From Halichoerus grypus (Eukaryota > Chordata > Mammalia > Carnivora > Phocidae): a stretch of DNA of 64,000 bases. The stretch spans positions 101,382,696 to 101,446,695 of the forward strand of contig NC_135720.1 of the NCBI RefSeq assembly GCF_964656455.1, read 5' to 3'. Each line of letters begins with the position of its first letter. The first letter of the stretch is position 1. The notes beneath the pieces are model-generated. The model was not told the origin of the DNA, ran no database searches, and saw only the letters and a program-made list of their open reading frames with translations. Positions 36,884 through 47,884 of the stretch are shown one piece after another. Both the position numbers and the translations under genes were made by a program.

Positions 36884-36911
36884 AAATAAATAAATAAAAT
36901 CTTTTAAAAAA
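36707..36911 (+). mobile_element. Can-SINE
   Basis: GGGCACCTGGGTGGCTCAGT head, ATTCGGCTCAGGTCATAG, GACTGCTTCTCCCTCTCCC, a long CT run at 36850-36883 and an AAATAAATAAATAAAATC tail. Diverged CpG sites suggest middle age. Confidence 0.92.
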
Positions 36912-37730
36912 ACCTAATAAAATTCTCTTTTTAAAGTTAGTGTCCATTCCATTGGATATAAGCACATTCACATGCAATGAAAAATGGCCAAAGAATCTGC
37001 TATAGGATAAGTTAGAAACTATTGAGGGCCAAGTTACAGAGAAAATTTCAAGCCTCAATATTCTCTTTATTGATCTGTAGGTGAGATGGTGATCATTATA
37101 AAATTGCTTAACATTCCAAAAAGTATGGCTCAGTTGTAATATCAGGTAATACATGGATAAACAAAAAGATCTTTCTCAAAAAGTAGTTGTGAAATTTTCA
37201 TAAGTTAATCCATGTAAAGTGCCAGCCACAGTAAGAGCTCAATAAAAATGTGCTACTACAACAACTAGTTATCTGTTGGGTGACCAAGATGAGGGAGAAC
37301 TATATGGGATGCCAGCCATGAGAAAATCTGCCTCCAAGTAATTAACTTGGTACAATGTCGTGGTTCTTCATCTGCAAAGACTATTTGGTGGTAAAAATAA
37401 ATTATAGGTGATGGACTTCACAAGACTTAGAACACTGACTTATTGGCCATTTCAGAATTTGATATGTTATTGGAGAAACATCTTAATAAGGTAGAGCAAA
37501 TGAAGTAAGGAAAAAATGAAATACAATTTTTTGACATATGCAATAGATTTCTTGCCCTGAGATGGGGGATGGTGAAGCAGGCGGTAAAAATGCAGAAGAT
37601 ATCCAATACTCAAATGTTGAATGGGGAATAATGTTTCCCAGACAAGGTGTTGGGAAATGACAGCAACTGTCATGCTCCTTTCTTTATCTCCAGACAATGG
37701 TAAAAGCAGGAGGCTTTAGAGATCTAGCCT
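36912..37730. other. Unique AT-rich non-coding DNA
   Basis: No gene seen; the minus-strand frames 36882-37154 and 37467-37697 have no domains. Confidence 0.4.
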
Positions 37731-37734
37731 GAAA

Positions 37735-37850
37735 TACTTTCACCACATTGCATGACTTTGGGCAAGCTACTCAAACTCAAGAGGCCTCAGTTTCTTTATT
37801 CATAAAAGGGTAATAGTAGCAGCAGTGGTAGTAGTAATGCATGTATGCAT
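37735..37850 (+). repeat. MIR fragment
   Basis: CACATTGCATGACTTTGGGC, AAGCTACTCAAACTC, CTCAGTTTCTTTATTCATAA follows the MIR core in sense orientation. Confidence 0.5.
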
Positions 37851-37888
37851 TAAAGGATTGCAGCTACCATTAGAAATACTGGAGGTGA

Positions 37889-38068
37889 GGGACACCTGGG
37901 TGGCTCAGTCAGTTAAGCATCTGACTCTTGATTTCGCCTCAGGTCATGGTCTCAGGGTTGTGAGATTGAGCCCCATGACCAGCTCCAGGTTGAGCATGGA
38001 GCCTGCTTAAGATTCTCTCTCTCTTTCTCCCTCTACCCCTCCCTGTTCATGCTTTCTCTTGAAAAAAA

Positions 38069-38116
<48 letters not shown>

Positions 38117-38197
38117 AAAGAAGAAAGAAAGAGAGAGGAAGGAAGGAAGGAAGGAAGGAGAAAAGAAAGGAAGAAAGAAAGGACGGAAGGAAGAAAG
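37889..38197 (+). mobile_element. Older Can-SINE with expanded purine tail
   Basis: GGACACCTGGGTGGCTCAGT, CTGACTCTTGATTTCGCCTC and GCATGGAGCCTGCTTAAG mark an older subfamily. The tail has expanded into (GAAA)n/(GGAA)n up to 38197. Duplication ACTGGAGGTGA (37878-37888) and ACTGTAGGTGA (38198-38208), one mismatch, shows that the repeat belongs to the SINE tail. Confidence 0.9.
38070..38197 (+). repeat. (GAAA)n/(GGAA)n microsatellite
   Basis: About 128 bp of near-pure purines grown from the SINE A-tail. Confidence 0.93.
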
Positions 38198-38259
38198 ACT
38201 GTAGGTGAAGTGCTTACAATCTCCAAAGACTAATAAATTGTAGTTATTGTGTTATACTG

Positions 38260-38375
38260 AAAGCTGAGGTTCTAGTTCTGGTTCCACTATAAAATAGGTA
38301 CATGACTTGGGGACAGTCACATTACCTGACTGGACCTCGGTTTTTGCATATAACAGATGAAGTCTGTGATCAATC
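38260..38375 (+). repeat. MIR-like fragment
   Basis: GTTCTAGTTCTGGTTCCAC, GGGGACAGTCACATTACCTG, GGACCTCGGTTTTTGCATA resembles the MIR core, diverged. Confidence 0.4.
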
Positions 38376-38379
38376 CTGT

Positions 38380-40940
38380 AGCGTCTCTGTAGCTAGAAAA
38401 GTTCAAAGGATGAGAATTATGGTAGAACAGCTGCTATATCATTCAATATTTAAGAGGCATTTAGATAGTCTTCAAGGACTAAGAAATATGAATTCCAATC
38501 CTGAACTACCTTTCCCATAGGGTTCCTAATTTTATCCTATAATATGACACTATGTGTCCACAAACACACATGACTTACACATGCATAAACCAGGATATAC
38601 TTTAAGTGTTTCGTGAATACTAGCTCAATAACTAAGAATAATTGGGGCATTCAATATTTAAGGGAGTTCCTTGGGATTTTACCCTGAGTGACAATGAATA
38701 TGAATATGAATTCATATTGATATACACCAATTATGACTATTGGCATTTGGAAATTTTGAGTAAATCTCAATCTTTACTCAGTAAAGTAAGATTTAAAACT
38801 GGCACACATTTAAAAAGGCCCAGTGTATTAATAGTTCTTCTATTTGTGATTTAATAAGAAGATAATAAAAGATAATTAGATTTGTAAATGGTAAATAAGA
38901 CCCAAACTTAGTTTACCTACCCTGCTTCAAATGCTAGTTGAAGTTTGCTGTTTAGTATTTCTTTATTCACAAATGTTCAGGAAATTTTCACCAAATTTTT
39001 CCATTTGTGTAATGTCCTATTATTTAATGTAATGGATGAACTCAGGACATGCTGCAGTGTCCCAGCCCACCTCTGGGAAAATCAGTCACTTCTTTAGGAA
39101 ATTTTACTTACATTCAATAGCTGACCAATTATAACCATCAAAATAAAACTAAGTTGGTATTTTAGTGGTTAAATTAGAACTTATTTCAAGAGTGGCTGTT
39201 GATAATAGCCATCCCAAGTGAGTGCAATGATTCAATCAGTGATAAGGTCAAAAAACATTACACTTTAAAATGCTGAGTTCTAGTTTATACATAGACTTAC
39301 AATATGCTATCAAACGTGTATTTATCTCATTATCTAGGATATGTTTCCTGTTATTTTCATATGTAATTCTGTCTAATATTACATGGTGATTATGGATCTC
39401 CTCTATCTGAGGATAGATCCTTATCTTTTTATTCTTTGTTATCATGTCACTGCATTTGAAGCAGCTTACCCAGCACCTAGCAACAGTGTAAGCATTCAGA
39501 AAAAAAAAAAATCCTGATGACATGGATTTTATCTTCTAAATCTTGACTTCTTAAGAGAATTGCTAAGTTATTCCATGCTTCTAGTAAGAAACACAGTGAA
39601 ACCATCTCCCAAAGATGAAAAGCCATTTTTCACTTTTTAAAACCCTTGGGACTGCCTACATACTGCCTAAGAAAACATCTTGCTATGGTGAACTATTCTT
39701 GAATTCAACTTTAAAAGCAATTATGTATAGGGAGACATCATGTATACATCGACATAAAGCCACGGCATTTTTAGACTTTACATAGAGAACCCCTTTTATA
39801 GCAGTTTTAAGGATCTTCAGGGCTCCTTGTTGGCAGCTGGAGTGCTGTTTTTAGAAGGTGTTGGTGATTCTGATGGTCTGCCCCTGCTGGCTTTCCATAC
39901 TGAAGACAAGGTTAAATGAAAGGCTGAGGAGAAAAACAAGTCAGTCCAAAAGTTGAAAAACACAGAAAACTTAGGCAAGTATTTAGAGAGAGTAGTACTT
40001 AATAGACAGACGTCCAAATCAGAGACCAGTCTTGTTATCAGGCCCTGATACTAGATCTGTGATGTTAAGGGATTTATTTATATTCTATAAAATTTAGTTA
40101 ACTTATCAGTAACACAAATTAATATTACCTTCCTCATTGGATTACTGTTAGATATGATAATATATATGATAGATATGATAATATATGCAGATTTATTTAC
40201 TCTGCATTTTTTTTTTAGATAAAGAAAGAAAGGAACATTGATGTTAGTAATTCCAGAGAGAATTTTCTCGAGTGACCATACTTTCACGGGAAGCCTTTCA
40301 TCATTTGAATTCCGATCTTCACTATGTATACACCAGGGTATAGAAAGCTGTGAAACCTCTCTGCCCTACATTTGGTCCCCTTCAAGATTTACATCAGAGG
40401 CTGAATGAAAGCCCAGAGTGCTTACCTACTAGATATATGGATGACAAAACACTGATATAATGAATTCACTGGAAGGCAAAATCAACAGGCCAGACAAATG
40501 GCACCCAAAAAAGTTGAAATCTAACAGGAATTGAGGTAAATATCCATATTTGGTTCCTATCCAAAAAAAAAAAAAAAATGAACTACGCACGTGCAAGAAA
40601 GAGAAGATGGGTTCGTGTGAAAATCCCAGGGTGCATGAATTAACCATAAGCTCTCTCTATGGAGACATCACTACTATTACTACGTTAGTGGGGCCTGAAA
40701 CCTCATCATAGAATTGTTGCTGCTGTTTACCATGCCATGGAAGTTATTTGTCCTGCCCTATCTACCCACTTCTACTTCTATTTTATAGATTAGGATGTGT
40801 GAGTGTTTTACATATATAAGAGGTTGCGTTAGATGCTTTTCCTCTTCCGAAATATCACCTAAGCTGGAGGAGCAAGAACTTGAAAAAGTACCAGAAAGAG
40901 TCAAAGAAACGTATGTTTGAATTCATGTACTTATATACAC
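38380..40940. other. Unique non-coding DNA
   Basis: No confirmed gene. A weak exon-like motif on the minus strand at 39817-39899 is described under findings. An A-run occurs at 40563-40578. Confidence 0.4.
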
Positions 40941-40944
40941 ACAG

Positions 40945-41115
40945 AGATCCGGCTTCTGTATTTACTAGCTTTGTGCCTTGGCCAAGTTATGGAACTTCTC
41001 TGAGCCTCAGTTTTCCCCTCTGTAAAATGGAGGTGATGATACCTAGCCTATAGTACTTTTGTGACTATTCTACTGATGTATTTCAAGTTTTCAGTAGGTA
41101 CTTTACAACACTTAA
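40945..41115 (+). repeat. MIR SINE
   Basis: GCTTCTGTATTTACTAGCTT, GGCCAAGTTATGGAACTTC, TGAGCCTCAGTTTTCCCCTC, TGTAAAATGGAGGTGATGAT: well-preserved MIR core in sense orientation. Confidence 0.7.
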
Positions 41116-41655
41116 CTACCTTCCCACGCCCTCACAGAAGGTAGCTGCTGAGAATATAAAATGATTTACTTGCAATTCCCCTTTACTGAGTGATTTATTT
41201 TTTTTCTATCATCCCCATAATTCTTCCAGCTCTGTCCATTATATTCGGTGATTTAATGATTCTATTTAAGGTCATTATTTTCAAAATCAGGGGTGTACAT
41301 TGTCCTTATCACAGGAAGAAACACCTTAAGGTTAACACACCTTGAAGTCTTGAATCTCACTGTGAGCGCCACATTGAAATGGCAAATAATCAGTGTACGG
41401 AGAAGATTGATCATGATAGTGAAAGATATAGACCCTAGATATAGAACAGTTGAAAAACTAAAAAATAGCCTAATTGGGAAATTAAAATGCAGGATGCAGA
41501 GAGACATAAAGATTGTCTTCAAATACTCTCAGGGATGTCATACAGAAAGGTCAGTCTATTGTTGCAAAAGGCAGAAGTAGAAACCAAGACTGAGCATTAC
41601 CAAAGCACTGCTTTGGGTTCACCCTAAATAGGAATTATTTACCATAAATAAGAAT
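41116..41655. other. Unique non-coding DNA
   Basis: Two opposed frames (41262-41522 -, 41293-41580 +) overlap fully and lack domains. Nothing else is seen. Confidence 0.4.
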
Positions 41656-41658
41656 TTA

Positions 41659-41838
41659 GGGATGCCTGGGTGGCTCAGTCGGTTGTCTGCCTTCAGCTCA
41701 GGTCATGATCCCAGTGTCCTGGAATTGAGCCCCATGTCGGGCTCCCTGCTCAGCAGGCAGGGGAGCCTGCTTCCCGCTCTCCCTCTGGCCCTGCTCATGC
41801 TCTCTCTCTCAAATAAATAAATAAAATCTTTAAAAAAA
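41659..41838 (+). mobile_element. Can-SINE with small internal deletion
   Basis: GGGATGCCTGGGTGGCTCAG, then GTCGGTTGTCTGCCTTCAGC (the usual 'TTAAGC' block is missing), CCATGTCGGGCTCCCTGCTC, and tail AAATAAATAAATAAAATC. Flanks AAGAATTTA/AAGAAATTA are a weak duplication. Confidence 0.9.
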
Positions 41839-41841
41839 GAA

Positions 41842-43365
41842 ATTAGAGCTGACAAAGCTGAGGAACTAAATGACAATTTGTCAGATATGCTGCAGAGATG
41901 TTTCTGCATTGGCTTGAAGGTGACAGTATTCATTTCTCATATACCGTATGTGAATATACAGATATGAAAATAGGCCATTTCCAATTATAAGACTGTGTGA
42001 GTCTGTTATTCTATGATGGATGACACGGAGACTCTTGAGACTTGTAAAAAGGGTAACTGAAGGCAATTACACAATCTCTTTGGATCCCTAGAAACATGTA
42101 CTTGTAAGGGATGTGGCTATGCCTCAAGTACCTTACCTCTGAAACAGCAGGACCCCAGCCCTCTCTCAAAGTGTCTCCAAATTATATCTGAGTACCCAGC
42201 AGCATGCCTCACTTACACGGAGTCAAACCTATCAGCAGCAGATACCAAGTGTCTGTATACACATCTGATCTGTGTATACGTCTGTATGCACATCTACCAA
42301 GCAAATCAGAGTATCCCGACAGCACTCACTGCCAGCCACGGTGACACCATGTCCATGAATACTACACTGGGGGGTTTCTGATGCTGGGTTCCATGTCTCT
42401 GGCTTCCATGACGAAACAAGGCCAATTTCCACACCTCTAGACCCTTCCTTGTCTCTTGGGTCCTGGAGCGGCTATGCCCAGGCCCAGAATCTCTCAAAGT
42501 CCCAATTTAACAACATCAGTCTCTGCCTCTGTCGCTCAGTCTCTAACCTGCCTGTCTAAAGCCAAGCCAAGGGGCCAACTGGGAATAGTCTGCACATCCC
42601 CTTCATCCTTCTTCTCTCTCCCTCTCTCATCCCTTTTTAATCCCCTAAGTCTCTATAAACCACCTAAGACAAATTCTGTTCCTAGTTCTCAGTCACTAAA
42701 CCAAAACATCAATGCATACAACCAAATAAATTTGGCTGGGTGTAGATTTATGTTGGGAATGGGAGCAGGCAGTATGTCAGTGGTAATATTTAGAAAAGGG
42801 GAAATTATTGTTTATTTCAGCAGCAACTAGCCCAAATGCCCTGTTCCACATTTTTTTAAAGAGGAAGGCAGATTGTAAACCCTTTTAAGATAACTTCAAA
42901 TACGCTAGCATTATAATTCTAAAAAGAGTTTTCTTTCATGCATTATAGAAATAGGCCATTAAATCTGCATGTCTAAAGGAACTTTTCATTAATCGCTTTC
43001 CTTAAACACAATTAGTATGGTCAGCCCATGTAACTGTCAGAAAAAGGAGGACACAGTAAATGATCCATCTTTGTGTCATTGTGTGAATTAGAGAGGAATA
43101 AAGAAGTCTTTTTTAACAGCTGTACCTATATTCTAATCTAGCTTTATAATATGAAACAGCAAATTGCACTGACCCCTTTTTAAGGCCCTTATCTGCTTCA
43201 TCTCCAGATGCAGGAGTATTCTGGTCTTAAATAGAGACTGATTTAAGAGTCTCCCTAGAGGAAAAAACTGGAGATAAAATAGTTGATATTCTTATAACAA
43301 AGGAACAGTATACCCCAGAAATAAAAATTACATATTTTCTGATGCCAGTTCTGTGTCTAATTAGT
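41842..43365. other. Unique DNA, possibly an eroded LTR at about 42.1-42.75 kb
   Basis: 42.1-42.75 kb is GC-richer than its surroundings and contains the local near-repeat TGTCTGTATACACATCTG / CGTCTGTATGCACATCTAC (42251-42299). It may be an old LTR, but no termini are recognised. The frames at 42232-42830 have no domains. Confidence 0.3.
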
Positions 43366-43369
43366 ACCA

Positions 43370-43450
43370 TAATTTTGGAAACTTATTTTACATTTCTGAG
43401 CTTCAATTTCATACTCTATAAAGCTAAGGTATTGGATGCCTGACATTCCC
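43370..43450 (+). repeat. MIR-like fragment
   Basis: TTTTGGAAACTTATTTTAC, TCTGAGCTTCAATTTC, TATAAAGCTAAGG: diverged MIR core. Confidence 0.35.
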
Positions 43451-43458
43451 TCTAGTTC

Positions 43459-43496
43459 TAAAAAAAAAAAAGAAAAGAAAAAGAAAAAAAAAAGAG
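43459..43496 (+). repeat. A-rich simple repeat
   Basis: About 38 bp of A with scattered G. Confidence 0.85.
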
Positions 43497-43849
43497 TTTA
43501 TTATTCTAAGCCACAAAGCGTTTTGGGGGGTTTATATACAGAAACATTTTGATTTCTATGTTTCTTTTTGTAGAGAAAGAGGGATACTTTTTTTATCTCT
43601 CATCTTCCTACTCCCATGAAGTTAATTAAACTCAGTAAAACATTTATTATGTTTAGCCAAATGTTTTCAGTGTCTAGAGTATTGCTTTGACAATTACATG
43701 ATAAAATACATTGTTGCCATAATTTTTAAAAAGTAGAACCCCATCTTTCTACCAGGTTTATCAGAGTAGGTGTGCAGTGGCTAGTCCAAAGACAAGATTT
43801 CCAAGAACAGAGAAGAATTCAGATTTAAGAAACACAGTTTCTACTTAAA

Positions 43850-43990
43850 TATTCCACTGACTAGCTGTATGAGCTGGGGCAATGACCTTAATTACTATCT
43901 CCCAAAATCTCCATCCATGAGTTACGACTAAGTTTTTTCTGTCTTACTAGCAGACTTGCTTTAAAGATCAAATGAAATATTTATTTAGCC
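43850..43990 (+). repeat. MIR-like fragment
   Basis: CCACTGACTAGCTGTATGAG, CTGGGGCAATGACCTTAATT resembles the MIR middle; diverged. Confidence 0.35.
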
Positions 43991-44124
43991 AAACTTAAAT
44001 ACTGTTTACTTCTAAACAGTATGGAATCATGTTTAAAATGATGTTATTTATAAAGCAAATAGTGTCCCACCCAAACCTTTAAATGGTGTTCACTTTATGA
44101 GAACGTTATTTGAAATGTTTTGCA

Positions 44125-44285
44125 AACATCAACTCCTTTAATTTTCAAAACAACCTGGTGAGTTGGACTATTATTATCCACAATTTATAAATGAGAAAAC
44201 TGAAACTTGGAAAGGTTAAGCAACTTATCCAACCTTTCACAGCTTATCAGTAGCTGAACTAGGGTTTTAACACAATCAGTCTGGA
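44125..44285 (-). repeat. MIR SINE, antisense
   Basis: TTTTCAAAACAACCTGGTGA, TAAATGAGAAAACTGAAACT, GGAAAGGTTAAGCAACTTAT, AACTAGGGTTTTAAC: reverse complement of the MIR 3' two-thirds. Confidence 0.65.
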
Positions 44286-44362
44286 TCTGGACTCCATTCC
44301 TGTAATGCCTGTCTTATGCTGTTCTCACTTTGAAAACTCGGACATGTTGTACAAATGTTGGG

Positions 44363-44427
44363 CACTGTTATTATTATTGTTACTACTTCTACTGTCATTA
44401 TCATTATCATTATTATTATTACTTCTT
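44363..44427. repeat. (TTA/TCA)n simple repeat
   Basis: Trinucleotide ATT/ATC-type tract of about 60 bp. Confidence 0.8.
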
Positions 44428-44429
44428 GT

Positions 44430-44915
44430 CTCATTTGTTCTTCTGGAACTGAGAGGGTAACAAATTGAAGGTTTACAATAGCGTGTCAGGGGTGTACTCC
44501 AAGCCTTAGCATAAGCCATAGGTGATTTTTTAGGATATTTGAGGAACAAAAATCAAGTAATTAAACTGATTAATTATATAAAGCTTTGATTTTATATCAA
44601 AGTAATCACAAACATTTTTAGAGAATAAAACAAAATTCACAAAACTTTTATGACAAAGCATGAAATTTCAAATAACCTTCAAGTATAAAGCAGACAGCTG
44701 TATCCTCATTAGGGGCACATATTGACGGATAAGGACAACAACTCCATGGATTACACATGGTCAACACCTCATTAAGGAGTCAAACAATACCAATTGATAA
44801 TTATAATGCATTCCTGGGTTATTTCTGGGACTTCTTATATGGTAACTGCAAGACAGTGTCATGATTCTCATATATTTTTCCATTTCCTATTACTTTATTT
44901 CCTCTTAGATCTTGA
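44430..44915. other. Unique AT-rich non-coding DNA
   Basis: Nothing recognised. Confidence 0.4.
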
Positions 44916-44919
44916 ATTG

Positions 44920-45303
44920 CTATAGGGGATGCCTGGAAATTGTATCAAGGTCACCAGGACCAAAATCCCCATGTCACAGCCTGATGGATCAAGTTGTGTC
45001 CTCACTGGAAACTGCACTCTGCTGGCTGCAGGAAACTGGGCATATGACTGGCTGACCTGGGAATACAAAAGCTAAGCCTTCAGTTCATGCCCCAGTTTGG
45101 AAAACTGCTGAAAGGCCATCCCAGTTGGAGAGCTAATAGGGGCTAAGGCCTCAGTTCTATCCCCATACTTGACTAGCTTCTGACTTTGCCCTGTTCTGTC
45201 TTCCCCACTTCCTTAAAAACATCTACAGAGCATATTCCCCAAAAAGCTTCTGTATGCAACTTCATGTCTCAGAGACTGCTTCCAGGGAACCCAGTCTAAG
45301 GAT
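44920..45303 (+). mobile_element. Probable ancient LTR, unclassified
   Basis: GC-richer block ending with CAGAGACTGCTTCCAGGGAA then CCCAGTCTAAGG, a pattern seen at the end of old ERVL/MaLR-like LTRs ('GGGAACCC...CTAAGACA'). The left boundary and terminal duplication are not seen. Tentative. Confidence 0.35.
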
Positions 45304-46580
45304 TTGATTATTTAGCTCCTGTGGTTTGGACTTAATTGATTAGTTAACCAAGGTTAAAAAAAAAAGTCCAGAGTGCTGAAGGCAGAGTTAAATGATAACA
45401 AAATCATCAAGCTTTCAAGTAACAAGGTGGGTGGGGAAACAAATATCAAAGTCAAAGTTTTCACCAAACATCAAGATTAGGAACTAAAAACAAAGGCAAG
45501 GATGGTGCAACTTAACTCAAGTGGACAGTCTCACTGGTCCAGGGGTTATTTTCAAAGAGTAGGGACAGTCTTATGTTAAAAGTGCAACTCAGAGACTGAC
45601 AGTTCTGAAGCTAGTAATCAATAATCAATACATACAAAAGGATTCAACAACAAAATAACAATATGACAGTTCAAAGAAGCAAAGAAAAAAATCCACTAGA
45701 CATTGTCTTCACTTTTATCTTGTTACTGATCATTTGTTGTCTAAATAGGCTTCATTCTCACTCTTTGCTTTTATGGATTTTTTTCATCTTTATCCAATAA
45801 AAAAACAAAACACTGAAAGTTTTCTGAAAATTCTTCTTATGTCAGAGTAAAATATAAAAATTATCTTCATGAAAGGTATACAGTAATAAGGAATTCCAGT
45901 CCACAGTGTAAGTGAAATGAAATCACATAGAGAGATTAATGAGTAGGGAAGTTGCTTTTGCCCTGAGGGTATTTGCAAATATTGTCACATTTGAATTTTG
46001 ATGTTGATGGCCAACCAGAGCAAAGGGGACAAAAATCAAAACTGAGGATCCACAGTGATAGGGATTCTAGCAGAACTACTTTTCAAAAATAATCTGAAAC
46101 TTGAAAGGGCAACATCCTCAAAGTAAAAGTGGATCTGAAGTGAATCAGCCTTCAAACTGCTGTGTAGGTTATAGTTCCTACTGCAGGAGTAGTTCAACCC
46201 ACCTCGGGCTCTGAACTTGCTTTAAGGTAGCTTTGGACAGATAAAACCCCCAGGCATTTGGGGGAAGGTAACACACATCTCTGGGGGAAGGTACATTCAT
46301 GCTGGGCCTTGAGTGTCATGGACGGTGCACTTCCAAGAGAAGCACAGGAAGAGATGCGAGAACCAGAGGAAGCAATGGTCTGCAGAACAGAACTGCAGTC
46401 TTCAGGTGTTAGAATCATTAGACAAAGATAGCGTTACTGACAATGACTCTCCTTGACCAAACCACGGTCAGGCTCCACTGAGCCTTGCTTCTGACTAGGT
46501 CTCAGCCTTATCCCTCACCTTGTCTTTGGCCTGATGAGTGTTAGCAAGAATCCTGCTGATTCAGAGAGTCCCACACTCTT
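45304..46580. other. Unique non-coding DNA
   Basis: No gene or transposon recognised. The minus-strand frames 45790-45978 and 46194-46418 show no domain. Confidence 0.4.
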
Positions 46581-46589
46581 TTTGTGTGT

Positions 46590-46815
46590 GTGTGATTTTT
46601 TTTTCATTTTTTTAATTTAAATTCAATTAATAACATATAACATATTATTGGTTTCAGAGGTAGAGGTCAGTGATTCATCAGTCTTATACAATACCCAGTG
46701 CTCATTACATCACGTGCCTTCCTTAATGCCCATCACCCAGTTACCCCATCCCCCCCACACCCCTCCCTTCCAGCAACCCTCAGTTTGTTTCCTATAGTTA
46801 AGAGTCTCTATGATC
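46590..46815 (-). mobile_element. L1 3' end, antisense, A-type 3' UTR
   Basis: T-rich start, TTCAATTAATAACATATAAC, CAATACCCAGTGCTCATTAC, CCCATCACCCAGTTACCCC, AACCCTCAGTTTGTTTCC: reverse complement of the A-type L1 3' UTR seen at 29.5 kb. About 225 bp. No clear duplication. Confidence 0.88.
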
Positions 46816-46953
46816 CAATTCCTCATCTTCCACTTTTAATGGATAAGCTCTTGAACTGCCGGTAGCAGGAATCATGTTAGGTCAGTTTAGCAAGAATGTT
46901 CCTACCCTTGATGTCTCCTTGAAGTACTTTTCCAACCATGGACCCCTTCGCTT
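46816..46953. other. Spacer between two divergent L1 3' ends
   Basis: Unique sequence of about 138 bp. Confidence 0.5.
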
Positions 46954-47148
46954 TAGGAAACAAACTGAGGGTTGCTGGAGGGGAGGTGTGTGGGGGGATG
47001 GGGGAACTGGGTGATGGGCATTAAGGAGGGCACATGACGGAATGAGCACTGGGTGTTATATGCAACTGATGAATCACTAAACTCTACCTCTGAAACTAAT
47101 AATACACTATATGTTAATTGAATTTAAATAAAAATTTTTTTAAAAAAT
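46954..47148 (+). mobile_element. L1 3' end, sense, A-type 3' UTR
   Basis: AGGAAACAAACTGAGGGTTG, GGGTGATGGGCATTAAGGAG, AATGAGCACTGGGTGTTATA, CTACCTCTGAAACTAATAA, TGTTAATTGAATTTAAATAA and A-rich end. Only the 3' UTR is present. Confidence 0.9.
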
Positions 47149-47645
47149 GAATTTCTATAGAATGTATAGAAATTATTACATTACAAACTCCAAGAGCTGT
47201 CATGGCTCCTTTTTGAATCCTTATTAACAGCAGTAATCAGAGAGAAGAGAGCAGCAGAATGACAGAAATATCATTTTTCCACTTAGAAGTGGCTTGCTTC
47301 AAGGGTCTTCACCAAAAAAGATTTCTCAAAGTATATTTTTACTCACAATGTATGTAAAATTTCTCGCTGTGATTGTTTTCTTTATTTTCTTTTAATCAAG
47401 TAAAGAGTACTTTAACAAGGAAAGCTCTTGGTCATCAATACACTTGAAGGAAAAGCAGAGGGCACAGGAAGTCAGTGAAAGGAAAGTGACGTCTATGGAG
47501 AAAGCATTATGAGTCAGAACAACGTACTGTAGGCACTGCAATTATTTGCCTTTTTATGCGGGTAACAACACAATGTACTTGTAAAAAATACTGTCTCTTC
47601 CATATCCATTCTAGTATTTATAGAAACTTAGTTAAGGCTGCACAA
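47149..47645. other. Unique non-coding DNA
   Basis: Nothing recognised. Confidence 0.4.
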
Positions 47646-47649
47646 TAAT

Positions 47650-47880
47650 AATAATAAGTACCATTTATAAGGTGCTTTTGTGTAACTGACTCTATATTGG
47701 ACTTTCTGAAATACATGATTCCATTTCACCCCAATAGGGTAGATCTCACTAACTCTTCTAGAAGATACAGAAACTTAGGCCCAAGCTTGTACTTCTAGTC
47801 AGTAGAGGAGCTAGAATTGAATTAAAATTCTGGTTTGTGTGACTTCAAAGTACATCGTCATAATCATTATGCTCTGTTTC
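47650..47880 (-). repeat. MIR SINE, antisense
   Basis: AATAATAATAAGTACCATTT, TAAGGTGCTTTTGTG, TACAGAAACTTAGGCCCAAG, AGTAGAGGAGCTAGAATTGA: reverse complement of a MIR, in order. Confidence 0.55.
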
Positions 47881-47884
47881 CTTT

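Noticed and set aside
42232..42830. Frames of 63-124 aa and a short near-repeat of TGTCTGTATACACATCTG type
   Set aside because: The repeat is only two imperfect units and the frames overlap on both strands; not a CRISPR-like or coding structure.
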